Source: Coffea arabica
Taxonomy: Eukaryota; Streptophyta; Magnoliopsida; Gentianales; Rubiaceae
Length of the DNA: 64,000 nucleotides
NCBI RefSeq assembly: GCF_036785885.1
Contig: NC_092312.1
Location: 11,984,001-12,048,000 of the forward strand
Direction: 5' to 3'
Shown here: piece by piece, positions 1-13,429 of the stretch
How the letters are laid out: each line of letters begins with the position of its first letter
How positions within the stretch are numbered: position 1 is the stretch's first letter
Made by a program: the position numbers and the translations under genes
The notes under the pieces: generated by a model
Databases searched by the model: none
Seen by the model: the letters and a program-made list of their open reading frames with translations, nothing else
Told to the model about the DNA's origin: nothing

Positions 1-2551
1 CGAGGGGGGGGGGGGGGGGGGGGAAAGAAGCTGAATTTGCATTCACTACTGCCATTTGCCACCAGTAGGATATTGGCTTTTTTTTTTTGGGCCAAAAAGT
101 AGTACCATTTGGTCGCCCACCTGTATATGTTTTCTTTTTATTGCTCATATTAGGACTCTGACTTCTTTTTTTATGGTTGGTCTGCGGTCCTTGTTGGACA
201 CTATTTGAGTTCTCATGGAGTCCAACAAGTACTTGGGTAGGATAGGGTAGATAGAGATGGTTAGGTCGTGTTCTGCTTTGTGAGTGATTATCCAAAACTC
301 ACAATAGCCCATACAAGGTAATGACAATCAGGGAGCTGCTTCACCTTGAATGGCAACGGGTAATAAAACCCGATATTCGTGAATATCCAACCAGACAGTT
401 GATCTGATCATACAATTGATTCACTCTTCATTAGAATTTGGTATGGAAGAGAGATTATTAATGGACAACCTGATAGGTTTTGATGCGAGGTTCAAAAAAT
501 TTAATGCTCATACCCGATGTATAAGTTCACATATATAATATGAATAAAATATATACATACACACAATTTCATGGTTGGAAGTTAGAAAAGGAATATATAT
601 ATATATATAGAAATTGTGATCAAAACCATTTTTTATGGGATTAATAGACCTTGATTGTTGCTTCTTGGCATGCTAGGAAAAGGATCTATTGACTTTCTAA
701 TTCAGTAAAAAAAAAAAATCGATTTAATGCAGTTTTGGTTTGTCTTATTAGTGCAAGACTCCTCTTGCAATTAAGTTGCCCAAAATTTTCTGAAACTTCC
801 ACAGATTAGTGTAAAAGAGGATTTCGTGCAGTGTGATTACTATAAAAGAGGGTTTAGAGCAATATGATTACTAAAAATCAATCTTTAAATCCGGAACTTC
901 TTATATACTATCTCCAAATGACTCGTCAATACCGCTTCAGTCTGCAACACAATTTATGTTATCCGGCTTCAATATCAAGTTGTTCCTTTCTCAAGTCTTT
1001 GCAAGATAAAGTCTTTCTCTGTTTTTTCTCACTCTCTCGTCCTTTCTCTGTCTAGGGTGCACTTTTCCCCTTTCTCTTACCCTTTTTTCTCTCTAACCTT
1101 TGTTCGTTGGCCTGTAACTGTACCTTTAAACCAATGCTAGTAAATGTTGACTTGTACCATAATTATTCACCATTAATTAGGCGGGCATAATCAATAATGG
1201 TCTCAATCAGACAATTAAAAACTTGCCACCAGAAATGGTTAAGAGTATTTATGTGTGATATGCGCTTCCACAACATCTCCCACTCAGAAAATAAAAAACC
1301 GAATCCATAAGAAATTAAATCCCCCTATACTCCTTTACCATGTGGCTTCTTCTAGTAGTGAAGAAGCTAAAAAGAGTTTAGTGGATTCAAGAGGGCACCC
1401 TCGGACCCCAGACACGGAGTCGTCAGTGACAATCGTTCAAAATAGTGTAATACTTTTTAAATAAGTTATAATTACATCTTGCCTACTCGTACATATTTAT
1501 AATAGAAGTATAATATTCTATCACTATTCATGTGATCAGCTCCATGTATAATAATTACATATGTATACATATGTTATGAAATTTTACAAATAATTCACGT
1601 AAAGTTACGAGGTATTTAAAAAGCATTATATCATTTCGAAAACGATTATCACTGAAAACCCTCCGTGCCCGAGTACCTTCCTCTAATGGTAAGATTTATG
1701 ATTTTTAATTGATAAACCCTCCGTGCCCAGGATGGAAGAAACCTGATCAATCTTCTCAGGCGAGTGGAGTAGCTGTCTACATGACTACATCATTGAATGT
1801 TCTCAAGAGGGCAGTAGTCCACCTCTACATGATGGGGATGACACGAGCTGGATATTTATCCGTGGACTAGTTCACAAACCGCTACATTTATTGTCAGTTG
1901 TGAGTTGGTCCAAATTATCGACCTAATCCCTGGTGGCCCAGGTGCCTGCATTATCCTTTTGAGTTCGATCGGGTTAACTCTCTACTGCTTGTAGGTCCGC
2001 TTCAATAATTAACCGAGTCAAAGGCGTTTGATAAACTTAGGGGCTAAGCTCATTTGATTACGCACCAGATATTTTGCTATAATTTTAACTCATTTTCACA
2101 GTTTAAATGTTTCGTGTAAAATGAATGCCATTTGACAAATGGGTATGAATGGAATCAACAACATTCAAGTTACTAACATCTATGCCTATGGATGCATATT
2201 GTAAAACACAATTTACATGAATGATAAAAGTTCACACTCGTGATGAGGTTTATGGTTTTGATACTAATCCCAATTCTAATAGGATTATACGAATCAAACA
2301 CCTCTTTGGTAGCATTATCCCACCTTAGCAAGACCCGGCCGGCTAATAATTTTCTTGAATTTCCGAGCTCGCTCCAGTAACACAAGCAACATTTACATTA
2401 GAGGTTAAAATAGAGATCTCGTGATATTTTTCAGTGATTTCTAGTTAAACTTTTAATCAATAGTGAACACGGGTTTACCAAAACACAGCACAAGAACACG
2501 TAGTCCAATAAATGGGATAGGACAATTACTCATTTAGAAATTATCATAGTC

Positions 2552-2754
2552 AAAAGATTCCGTACTAGAAATGAATAATAACTCAAGGAAACGTAATCAC
2601 GATAATATTATTATCGGTAAATTAAGGAAACATCCGGATACGACAACAATTTAAAAGATTCCGTACTAGAAATGAATAATAACTCAAGGAAACGTAATCA
2701 CGATAATATTATTATCAGCAAATTAAGGAAACATCCGCATACGACAGCAATTAT
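2552..2754. repeat. 101-bp tandem duplication, two copies
   Basis: The segment beginning AAAAGATTCCGTACTAGAAA at 2552 recurs at 2653, giving a period of 101 bp. The copies differ at only a handful of positions (for example CGGTAAATT against CAGCAAATT), so the duplication is fairly recent. No coding function is apparent. Confidence 0.85.
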
Positions 2755-3039
2755 TAAACTCTTTGTGGGGTGTGTTACCATATTAAACTCTAAGCCGAGG
2801 CGATTTAAAATTAAAGGGACCACACACGAAGTGTATCTCGATGATTATAAAAGTCTAAGTTGAATAGTTAATGCATTTTGGTATAACTCCAAAATGTTGG
2901 ACTCCAGGAAATTCAGCCTTTTTTTCCCACACAAAATAATGGGTCCGAGAGCAACAATACGCACATTACCGTTTTGACCCCCAAAAAAAAAAAAAAAAAA
3001 GAGACTACCGCAATTTGCATTTCTTATTATCTTATTAGG

Positions 3040-3330
3040 GTTATTATGGAGTCGACTCGAGTTTGAGTAGTGTATTATTCGAGTAAAAATGCTTGAGTTC
3101 AAACTCGTCAAGTTCTTTAAAATTGAGTTCGAACTCGAGTTCGACCTTATTTTATCTTAGTTGAACTTGGCCCCGAACTCGACCAAATCGAGTTTAAACG
3201 AGTTCAATTGAATTTTCAAACTTGATTTTTTAAAATAAATTTCATAATTAAAAATTATATTATAAACACACTACTCGATGAAGGTTCGACTAATACTTGA
3301 AATTTGGTTTTTTCTACTCAAACTCGATTA
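3040..3330. repeat. Decayed repeat rich in ACTCGA / TCGAGT words
   Basis: The words CGAGTTT, AACTCGA and TTCGAACTCGAG recur in both orientations across about 290 bp, the texture of a decayed dispersed plant repeat. A related but more degraded stretch lies at about 21595-21730. No clean ends or target-site duplication were found, so the class is not assigned. Confidence 0.4.
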
Positions 3331-4360
3331 GCATCAAGTTGAAGTCGATAGTAGTAAATGATTTGGAAAGGAAAAAAAAGTCTACCACAATATGAACTTC
3401 TCATGCTGCATCTGGACACCATAACCACAAGGGGGAAAAAGGCATACTCATTCACGCATGTAATAGTCAATACAGTAATCAATCATTTTGGGTGGTGCGG
3501 TTTTACATTTTGTCTGTGTTTTTGCCGAGCATCATTCTGGGCTAGTTCGTTATGCAGTGTATACTTGTAAGCCTCTACTAGTGCCTTGCTAGTTGCTTTC
3601 CAAGGACTTCGTTTTGGCTATGTCTGCGGCTGAGCGAATGGAGCAAATCAGCAAAATGATTATTCTACTGTACTACCAAACTAGCCAATAACGATGTCAT
3701 GACTATTTTTAACCACAAAAAAAGAAAAAAACATTGGGAGTGAGATCTGTACACTAGCTTGAACAATTGCAGAGAACAACTAATGATCCAAATCATATTA
3801 GCATAATGTAACACTAACCTACGTCTTCTATTTCTTTCTAACATTTTCTTACGAAAGTAAGAATTTCTGCAAATAAATCTATTTTTCTACAGTAACTTCA
3901 AAAGTCGATAACTTTTGGAGTCCTGTGAAGGACTTATAAATCTAAACCTCCAACTCCCCAATCCGAACCTACGCCTTCTATTTCGTGCAATAATAAAATG
4001 AATGATCAAATGTTAATTGATTTAAATCATAACCCTTATTCTGCAATTGTCAGTAGTGACAACTGCAAAAGCCCTGAATTCCGGAAACGCCACCCGCCGG
4101 TCATTCCAGTCCAAGAGCGAGCTCATCATAGTAGCTAGTATATTGCTGGAGCGTCCTAGGTTGAAAAATGCAAAAGACATAATCAACACACTCTGTCTAT
4201 TTAGCAAACAAAGAATTCACATTAGTGGGGTTAGCTTTGATCACAAGGGATCCTCCTAGAATTGTCAAGTCTTGAAAATATAAAATAGCTTTTATTTGGG
4301 GTAAGCCGGACAAAGACTAGAGATGGGGAATGATAATAATAATCATCATCAATCAATCTA

Positions 4361-4580
4361 AGAGTGCGTTTGATAAAATTGAAAAATCTGAAATCTGAAA
4401 TTATTAAATTAATAAATTTTTATATATTAAATTTAATATATTTTAGTGTATATCGTATTAAGTAATAAATGAATAATTTATCACTTATTTTTTATATCAA
4501 ATTTTGTCTAAAAAATTTAATGACACTTAATTAATTCAAATATTTATTTTTTTTATTAAACACATTTGAACGTGTTAAAA
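4361..4580. mobile_element. Possible hAT-like MITE
   Basis: The left end reads GTGCGTTTGATAAAAT. The right end, read on the other strand, is GTGTTTAATAAAA, an imperfect terminal inverted repeat around about 215 bp of AT-rich DNA. No clear 8-bp target duplication was found, so this is a weak call. Confidence 0.35.
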
Positions 4581-4799
4581 TATGGATCTACTAAATTTTA
4601 AATATTAAATTGCATTATTAGGGCCAACACCATATACATTCCACCATTTGCGTTTACTTTAACGTACAAGAAAATACAAGTAAAAGGAAAGGACAAAATA
4701 GTCATTCAACTGAATTTCAATAAGGTCGGCGACCTTTTACTTTGTCTGTTTCACAACTAAAAATAAAACGACCACACAGGTGGCTAAGGCCAAGCATTC

Positions 4800-6286
4800 T
4801 TGCTTTCTAGTTTCTACTCTCTCTTCCTCTCCCCGCGCTTTCTTCCATCCCTTTTACTCTCAACACTACTGTATCTTTGTTCTTGGCTTCTGCTTCAGAA
4901 TTAAGCTCAATCTTCACTCTTTTCTGCAGTGAATTTCATAAATTTCGTGCAGAAATTTGTTTGTCGTGTACAGTACGTGCTACTCAGGTAGTTAATTTCC
5001 CCCAGCTGAAGTTTCATTTCTATCTGATCAAATGATTCTAGCAACTTTTATTACCACTGTGTGGCGGTCTTTTAATTGCTTCTCCTGCCTTAAACTTTGT
5101 ACTTTTTTGCTGATTGGAGCTTCTAGAGGATCGGAAAAGAATCTTTTAGTACCCTTCTTTGCAAATATAGCTCAATTGGTTGGTAAAAATCAGTTGGGCA
5201 TCATGAGGTTCCTATTCGACTCTCACGCTCTACTTTTCTCTCCTTCCCCTTCTACTGCTCTGGTTTTCTTTATTCCATAAATAAATGAAAAAAACTGGGT
5301 TTTTATTTTTTAACTTTTTTTTGGGGGAAGGGGCGGGGGTTGTTTTAGCTTCTCTTTCATTATGCTCTGCAGCCATATACTGCTAATTTGTTATGCTTGA
5401 TGGGGTTGTATTTAATTTAACGTGGAAAGTTTTTATGGGGTGTTGGCTGATTTAAAATTACGGGCTTGGATAGTGGTATTTTGGTTGTTGGATTATGATC
5501 ATGATCTTTTGTCGTCCGGGAAATATATGCTTAAAAAATGTTTTGCTATTGCAATTTAATATTAGCATTTGTTTTCTTGGACTGGTCACTGGTGAAATGG
5601 TAATTGACGTGTCTCAGGGTCTGGAACTTAATAATTGTTTATTGACTTTAGGGATGACTTTTCAGGTCCGTTTCTGCTACTGTTCATTGGCCTGGTGAAG
5701 AAAAGTCCATAGGCTGAGTTGATTGTTTATGTCCATTTCTGTTTGTACTAGCAGCAGCCTGCAGTATTACTAGATAAGTAAGAAAAATAGGCCTATGCAA
5801 AAGACGCTATTGAATTTTGTTTCTATAAGTGACTAGTTTGTGTAACTGAGTCCCTGGGTTTTGCGTGTTTCAAGTCCTAGCGGCTACTCTGTACTAGGTG
5901 TTTTGTTAGCACCCCGTCCAGGGAACTGCTTGCTTGTGTTTAATTTTGGGAGAAAAATTGAGTATCCGATAATCATTAATGTTTTCATGGCAGATAAGAT
6001 GTTAAGAGTGATAAAGCAAGAGAAATGAAGTTTACTCATGAGATGTGTCAATAGGGCAGATAATGTAAATTGCAATTCCCTGGACATGTTTTTCTCGTGG
6101 CATTGACTTTGATATTAGACGTCCCATTTTCCCATTGCTAGAAGATTAGCATATTGGCGTGCCTTTTGGAATTCTAACATGCAACATTAAAGTTCATTGA
6201 AACAAAATTAACATATGTGTTGCAGGTAACGCATCACATGAATAAGGATATTCGCCAAAATTGAATCAGGTTCAGCAATACAACTC
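4800..6286 (+). other. Probable 5' UTR exon and UTR intron of the SMG7L gene
   Basis: A pyrimidine-rich stretch (about 4800-4880) typical of plant leaders is followed by CAG|GTAGTT at 4987/4988 and by a strong acceptor TTGCAG|GTAACG at 6225/6226. Removing 4988-6225 gives a leader that runs to the ATG at 6287. This is inferred from splice-site consensus only. The transcription start is not determined and no clear TATA box was seen. Confidence 0.5.
5165..5235 (+). repeat. tRNA-like (SINE head-like) segment in the UTR intron
   Basis: TAGCTCAATTGGTTGG resembles a Pol III A box, and about 30 bp downstream GGTTCCTATTCGACTCTC resembles a B box. The spacing is right for a tRNA-derived SINE promoter, but no acceptor stem pairs, so it is not a functional tRNA. 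No flanking duplication or defined 3' end was identified. Confidence 0.35.
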
Positions 6287-9200
6287 ATGGAGCATGAGGC
6301 AACTGCTATGCATAAGGATCAGTGGCAAAAGCAGGATAATTTTCTTGAGGTGACTTTAAAAGCTGTTTAATTAGGAATAGTTTCTCATTAATATGTTGTA
6401 AGTTCAGTTTTTTCAGCAATCGGGTAAGTGAAGTTCCTGATACTTGGTGTTCTTTAGGTTCTTAATATAGAGAAACAGTTATTGGCATTGATCCATTCTA
6501 AAGGTCTATTACACAAAGATGTTCAAGAGTTGTACCGCAAGGTGAGAACTGCTTATCAGAGCATCATTTTGAATGACTATGATGTTGTGGACCTTCAAGA
6601 GGTTGAATACTTTTTGTGGAAGCTTCACTATAAGCACATTGTTGAGTTTCGCAAAAGCATGAGGCAACATTGGATGAGTGGAGAGAGTACAAAAGGGGAA
6701 ACTTCCCCAGTTGACATTGACTCACAGGGCAACATCAATAGATATGTGGATGGATTCAAGACATTCCTGTCTGAAGCAACTGACTTCTATAGCAATTTGA
6801 CCAAGGCTTTCAGAGAAGTTTGTGGTCTGCCAGGGGAGGTGTTCCTGTATAACAAAGGAGACAGTTCATTTTCTACTGAACAAATGAAATTGAGCAAGTG
6901 TCACTTTGCATGCCACCGCTTTCTAATATGTCTTGGGGATCTTGCTAGATATGGCGAGCTTTGTAAGAAACAGGATGCTTCTAAATGGTCGGTTGCGTTT
7001 ACTTACTACTTAGAAGCAAGCAGGATATGGCCAGCTAGCGGGAATCCCCATAATCAAGTAGGTTTCTTCATATTACTTAATGATGAACACAGGCTTTGCT
7101 TAGTTCTAGAATGTTAGAAAAGCTTTGTATCTGTCATTTTTGCTCTTACACTATTTTCAGTTCCAAATTCTCTATTAGTGTTGGGGACAAGCCTGAATTG
7201 GCGAACAAAAGTCACTTTTGAAACCATCCTGCGGACCTTGTTTCATTTCTAGATTGATTCTTTGGCAACAGTTGGAGCAATTGTTTAATCCTGATTTTTA
7301 AGAAGTTTCTACATTCAAATTCATTTGCTAAACTTATTCTACTGTATATTTCCTCGATCTTAAAATTTGTGTTTCTTTGCAGCTGGCACTGTTAGCAACT
7401 TATGTTGGCGATGCTTTCCTGGCATTGTACCACTGCACGAGAAGTTTAGCTGTTAAAGAACCTTTCCCTGATGCATGGAATAACCTTATGCTACTCTTTG
7501 AAGAGGTAAGAGTTCTTTTTTTTATTTTTATTTTTCATCCTTGCCTTTTTACCAAAACTATGTAACAAAAGAGGAAGGAGGGAGGTAAACTCAGTAATTT
7601 TACTTGTAGTTTTTAGAATTCTTTGCTTTATTTTTAAATTTGATTTTTGAAGTTAAGTAGTTAGGAATCTATTGTTTCTTCTGATTTTGCAGAACGGGTC
7701 ATCCCATCTGTCTTCGCTTTCCAGTGAGACACACATCGATTTGTTAAAGCCATTTGAAAAAGTCTCCTTGCAGGCCGCACCACAGTCTCTCACTGGATCT
7801 TCAAACAAGAGTAACTTGGAAACTAACAACATCTTTTCTACTGCAAAAACTGAACTCTGGCCCCTCTTTGTGAGATTGATAAGTTTTTTCCTTGGGAGAT
7901 CCAGGTAATTAGAGCAACACAATATTCTCTTGATCTGACTTATATTCTGGCTAACCCATCAGAAGACAACAAACAGGATTAGTCCCTGCTGATTTTGTGA
8001 CTATTTTCATTTCTGTTATTAGTTATGGTGCTTGTGAAGATAAAAAAATCATGTTGTTATTTGCTATTACTTGTGTGGCGGACCATTAGTTAGTCAAGCT
8101 TGCAAGAACGCGTTTTAACTGGGTCACTCCGTAGCAAACTCGGCAAGTTTAGTAGGTGTAGCCTAAGGCATGGTATATCTTTCTTGAATTTATTTGGAAT
8201 ATCATCCTACAAACTGGTCGAGATCATCACCTTAATTCTCTCAGTTCCCTGTTTGGGAACAACAGGGAAATTCCCTTTTTGCGAACTACAGGGTGGATGT
8301 CAGAGAAATAGTGAATTTTTGCTGATTGAAGAGGAACTGATATTGTAGTTGACTGATTTAAACACCAAAACTCCACTATGGCCTGTGGAGTAGTAAGAAA
8401 AGCATTTGGTGCATCTGATTTAGTTGAGAGTGAGACCATGAGAGGTTATTTAGTTGGCGATTTATGTCCTCCATAAATTTATGAGAAGAGGCTACGATAA
8501 AGTGAACTTAGAACTAGAGGCTGATGAAGATTTTTCTACATCTCAGCTTTTAATTGCGAATTATACTGGTTACTGGACCATTCCTGCAACATCATTATAG
8601 TACTTGCTTGTGTTGAACGCAGCGATTAATAGAGTTAATAGGTAGTTCAATAGATGATGACACACATCAATCATTTACCAATTTTGTTAAAGCCCCTTGG
8701 TTGTATGGTGACAATTCTCTTATCTTCTGGCTTATGGATCCTTGAGCATTTTGAGAATTATGACACTGGCATGCAATTTTGTTATTTTACAATGACATGT
8801 AATGCTTATATATGCCAGAAAGAAGATGTGACTGGCTTATAAGGGCTTGTGTTATGTGCTTTTTACATCTTAATTAAGCATTTTGGGTCATGATTTTGGG
8901 TTCTAAAAGTTAACGAGCTAGTGCACATCTAGGTTGTTACAGGTCCTGAACTTCAAGATGGATGTGAAGCGCAATAAGTATATGCACAATATAGAGAAAA
9001 TTTGTCCTGGTTTTAAGCCCTTATCTATTTTGAAAGTCCTTTCACATGCTTCTACCTTGTAAGTTACCCTCCTTCCCGACAGAGCAGAGGGAACTAAAAG
9101 AAAATTGAGAAATATCTAAAATTCTTTTGGGGCTTATTTTGTTTGCTTTATGTGAAGACACTGTGATTTGGGAGTGTTCCTATGCTTATAATGTCAATAC

Positions 9201-11723
9201 AGCTTGAAAGCTGTACTATTGTTGCAGAAGATGTTTTACCTACTTTCTGCATTTTTTCTTTTGGAAATGCAAACTTTATTAATGGTTTTACACTAGAGTG
9301 CTCCAGTTGCACTCTAGGTACTCGAATACTTGGGGCCTTTTGATACAAATCATTAAAAGACTCTATGGTGCTATCTAATTCTTGTGGATGGTGGTTGTGG
9401 TGTTTTTAATGTTTCATTTTTATTTGGTTCGATCACAATTTTCTGTACAGCCTCAATAAATCACGTACCAATGTATTCAACTTATTCTTGGAAATATGAT
9501 ACTAAGAACCAGGAAGATTGGTAAAGATGCATAAATTAAAATTGCATGTCTAGGTGATACTCTTGTACATTGAGACCAAGTTATTTTCTTTTTCCCTGTC
9601 CTCTTCTCTGGCAATTCATGCATATAAGTTTGCATGTTTCTGTCTGGCTTCTTTCTTCTGGAAGGCTGCTATGTTATGTGAATGTCTAATTGATTCTGAA
9701 GTTAACCATGATGTTTTCCTTGTCATGCAGTTTGGAGGAATTCGAAAGCACTCTTTCTTCCAGTGTCGAACATTTGGAATCTTTGGTACTTTTAGATGAT
9801 GAGCAACTAAAAGCTGCTTTGGAGTCATATAAGCTGATGGATTCATCCAGAAAAGGCCCTTATCGTGCACTTCAACTTGTTTCAATATTCATCTTCATCT
9901 TACATAACCTTACAGAAAGCCCTCAGAATGAGAAGCTGAATGAAAATGACAAGCAGCAGAAATCTGGGCTGACCCAATTGGCTCTAATTGCTACATATAT
10001 TTGTATTGCTCGCCTTCTTGAGAGATGTCTAAAGTGCAATCAACTGGAGAAGTGTCTGCTTTTGCCTGCTGTGCTGGTCTTTGTTGAATGGCTGGTTGGA
10101 GCACTTGATGAAGTAGAAAAATATGCTGCCGATGACAAAGTTATGAGTGCCATGTCCTACTTTTTTAGTGCTCTTGCTGATCTTCTCAACCGATTTAATA
10201 TAGGAGAGGGTGAAACTGCTTGCGATAAATCTGCTCTTTGGGAAGATCATGAATTGAGGGGTTTTGAGCCAATGGCCAATGCACATGCCTCTCTGGATTT
10301 TACGAGTACTCACTGGGAATGGATGGCGACTTTGGATTCAAAACGTTCGCATCGGATCTTTCATGCAGGAATGAGGATTGTGAACAGATCTGCTAATAAT
10401 AAACAGTGGATTTTTTGTGACAAAAAAGGATTGAAATTCTTTACCTTTGGGTCAATGGAACTTTTAGGCCAAGGAAAAACAGTAGGGGTATCTAATTTAA
10501 ATGTTAAAGTCAAGGAGGTGGATGAACAGATTAGTAGAAATGTAGAAGTACATGAACAAGATTCTCTTGGGGAAACTCAACCTCAACGTTGTCAAAAGAG
10601 TGTACCTGTTTCCACTGAAGAGGAAGAAGTCATTCTCTTCAACCCTATTACACGACATAACTCAGCACCACTCTATAAATATATCACTGAAAATGACCAT
10701 ATGTATAGAGAAGGATTGAAGGAGCCTGCTTTATCTGCTGATGAATGCTTGCGCCGAGCAACATCAATGTTCATTGGGAAAAACCAGCCACGAAGTGATC
10801 GAGCAAGTTTTTCTCCTGATGCCACAAATGTGAAGTACAACAAACCATTGAAGGAGTCAGCAACTTACCCTGCTGGACCTCCCTCTCTTAGTGCCTGGGT
10901 GTTTGATAGGGATAAATTAGATTATGAGCCAGAGAAAGGGATCAAGAACTTCACTAAACATGAGTTGACGCCGATTCAGGAAACAGCTTTTGAATCCTTG
11001 ACTGGTCTATTACATGACAGAACTAGGGACTCTGTTGCTGGTCCCGCTCATGTCTCTGCAGCCGCCCAAACTCTTTCTCCTCCTACATATGTCGCTCCGG
11101 TGCCTTCAGCTCCTTTATTGCCGGATGATGCTACTTGGTCTAGGGGTAACTTGCCAAGTTTTCCTGAGTATAAGAGTGCACTTGGTAGTAGGGAGACAGA
11201 CGGCATTCTTGGTGCTCCACCTGTAAGTGGATACTCGAATGGTTCTGCACCTCATGGACCATTGGATTTTAGCCCTGTTCTTCCAGGATTAGTCCATGGA
11301 TACCCTCCACTACTGGGAATGAGTTCTTCGGAATGGCTTTATCACTACAGAAACAATCACAAGCTTGATCAAACCAGTACTCTTTTCTGGCCAGTTCACA
11401 TGAATGGACCAGGACCTCTATCAAGTTTCCAGACAAATGATCTCTCAAGGTTTGATCTTTTCAGTCAATGGGGAAATCCTTTGGCTTCTACTCCAACCTT
11501 CTATATGGAGAGCCCCCAGTTGCATCCAGGTTCTTCTCTTGTTTACAGTGCAGGTGACCCACAAAAAGATAGCCTCCTTTCTTACCAAAGGGCATCTCCT
11601 TTTGTTTGTGGTGCTGTTACCGATCCAAGACCTGAGCAACAGCCACTTCTTCATTACCTCAAAGAGAAAGAATGGCAACTGCATTCTCCTCAGTTCAGAG
11701 GTTCTGCATTTATGGGAAACTGA
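6287..11723 (+). CDS. SMG7L: SMG7-like protein (EST1 domain), 996 aa, five coding exons
   Basis: Exons 6287-6349, 6458-7057, 7383-7505, 7693-7904 and 9731-11723 (stop included) join in phase to 996 codons. Residues 9-60 carry the EST1 N-terminal pattern, including LLALIHSKGLL and EVEYFLWKLHYKHIVEFRK. The 14-3-3-like TPR region follows: CHRFLICLGDLARY, YLEASRIWPASGNPHNQLAL and YVGDAFLALYHCTRSLAVKEPFP with DAWNNLMLLFEE. The long last exon is low-complexity and Pro/Ser-rich towards its end. The plant family comprises SMG7, which acts in nonsense-mediated decay and meiotic exit, and SMG7L, whose role is less clear. The IHSKG and LWKLHYKHI wording favours SMG7L. There is no PIN domain, as expected. 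The first donor (GAG|GTGACT) is weak, so residues 1-21 are the least certain part. Confidence 0.85.
7905..9730 (+). other. Intron 4 of SMG7L (1.8 kb)
   Basis: The intron is bounded by AG|GTAATT and ATGCAG|T. It contains only short frames without motifs, and I see no clear transposon in it. Confidence 0.7.
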
Positions 11724-12532
11724 AACCCTGATATCTTAAGCACTTCATGACTGTACATCTGTCTTTGCTTCATGCTGTGCTTTGCTTGTTAATTACTGAT
11801 TGCTTCAGAGAAAGTTTCAATTGCCAAAAAGATTGATCTTAACTCACACAGGTTTATGACTATTTGTGTACAATTTACTGGAGAGTGAAGTACGAAAATT
11901 TCCTAGCAGCGTCTGTTTCATCTTTGAAGCGTTGCGAAAAAGCCAACGCATTCTCCATTTTTAAAGCTATCTGTCATGAGTAGGATACAATATCAAAATA
12001 CAATGCAATATGAATCATGTGGTTCCACAGGAATGACGCTTGAAATGGAATTGGAAGATTTTGAGATTGGGCTTCCAAATAGTTTTATCTTTTGACATGA
12101 CTTTACACTTTGATTTGAATTGAGATATAAGCCCTGCATCTACAATTGTAATATCTGGAATTAGAGTAGAATTCAGTGCAAAAAGTTCTTTGTTTGGATA
12201 GTCATTATGTCTTCAAATATTATTTTGCTTGCGTCACAATTACAATTTCAAATCAACTTTTTATCCTCTTAACACTCTTTTTATACTGCATACATTGTAT
12301 TTTAAAAATTGTTATAGTAATTATTCCAAATAATAACTCAAATAATCTACTATCCCAAAGTTCTCTTTTTCTTTCTGCCTTGTATTTATTCTTCTCCACA
12401 AGCTCCAAGGCATAAGCAATTTCAATGGGTCAATGGGCACTAAAAACATGATTCAAAAGTCAAAACCACTCCCTCGATGACCAATCACCATTGCAAGACG
12501 GAAGATATCTGTACAATATACAGAGGGAAAGG

Positions 12533-13128
12533 AGGGAGGTTTAATGTAAACATTATTTGTCACTTTTTGAACTTTTATTTTTATTCTTATTCTTATAAGA
12601 ACAACTTTTATTTTAGTTGTCTAAAGACATGTTTATGGTTAGTTATTTTGGAAACATATTTTGCTTTAATTATTTGCTTTTCACCATGATTAACCCTAAA
12701 TATTATAACTATCAATATAGCAATTATTATGTGAAAGAAACTTAAGAGATTAAAGTTTGCTTTAGCAATGAAAAATTCATATAAAATTTATTCATTATAA
12801 ATACTATGCATTCTTTTATTACACATCAAGCATGCAAAATGCACTAATAATGATTAGTAGTGATAAGGACACGTTAGACGTGTGTGCATAATTTAAAAAA
12901 AAATAAACTTTGATCTTTTAAAAGTTCAAATGTTGGTTACAATTTTAAAAGTTTTTTGAATAAAATTTTAATGAACTTGATGGTTACAATACTTGTGGGT
13001 GGTTATGGGTGAAAGTTAATTATGGTTATATTGGTTGGTAATATAATTAAGTTATTGTAAGAATAAAGTTGAAAATAAAAAAAGTGACAAAAAATGTAAA
13101 ATGTTTACACCAAATTCAATGCTCTCCC
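12533..13128. mobile_element. Inverted-repeat element of about 600 bp (MITE-like)
   Basis: The left arm from 12533 reads GGGAGGTTTAATGTAAACAT, then TTGTCACTTTTT and TTTTTATTCTTA. Read on the other strand, the right end from 13128 gives GGGAGAGC, then TGTAAACATTTT, TTGTCACTTTTT and TTTATTCTTACA. The arms align over about 70 bp with small gaps. No clear target-site duplication was found, so the superfamily is open. Confidence 0.5.
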
Positions 13129-13138
13129 ATTATATATA

Positions 13139-13268
13139 ACTGCCACAAAACTTGGGGAAGGATTGGGTTGGTGGTTCGGTGAGGGAGTATAATTGAGAGA
13201 TTTTGGATTTATGCACTTCTACACACAATCTTACACTAAAAAAAAAAAAAAAACTGCCACAAAACTTG
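13139..13268 (+). mobile_element. Short A-tailed insertion (SINE-like) with 17-bp target duplication
   Basis: AACTGCCACAAAACTTG occurs at 13139-13155 and again, perfectly, at 13252-13268. Between the copies lie about 80 bp starting GGGAAGGATTGGGTTGG and ending in a run of about 15 A. Direct repeats flanking an A-tailed body are the mark of target-primed reverse transcription. The body is too short for a full plant SINE, so it is probably 5'-truncated or an unknown small RNA copy. Confidence 0.65.
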
Positions 13269-13429
13269 AGATTATAGTTGCAATATTTAGAACTATATCG
13301 GTATATCCTATGTGAGGAGTAAATGAGAACTAGTCTCATATTGGGGGATTATAGTTGCAATATTCTCCCTAAATGTCTTTAATCCAAGAAGTAATCTGGA
13401 CAGCACAAATTACGCTGTAGAAAGAAATA

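Larger units (their letters stand above)
1..4790. other. AT-rich intergenic stretch with no convincing gene
   Basis: Only short open frames without recognisable motifs are present. The stretch opens with a run of about 20 G (from base 5), which may be a real homopolymer or an assembly edge artefact. It holds a 101-bp tandem repeat, a decayed repeat rich in the word ACTCGA, and a small inverted-end element near its right side, each listed separately. A short imperfect direct repeat (AACCTACGYCTTCTATTTC) occurs near 3817 and 3965. Confidence 0.6.

Noticed and set aside
1660-1990. SINE-like segment (a B-box-like GAGTTCGATCGGG and a TGGTAAG word)
   Set aside because: The spacing is far too long for Pol III boxes, and no tail or target duplication was found.
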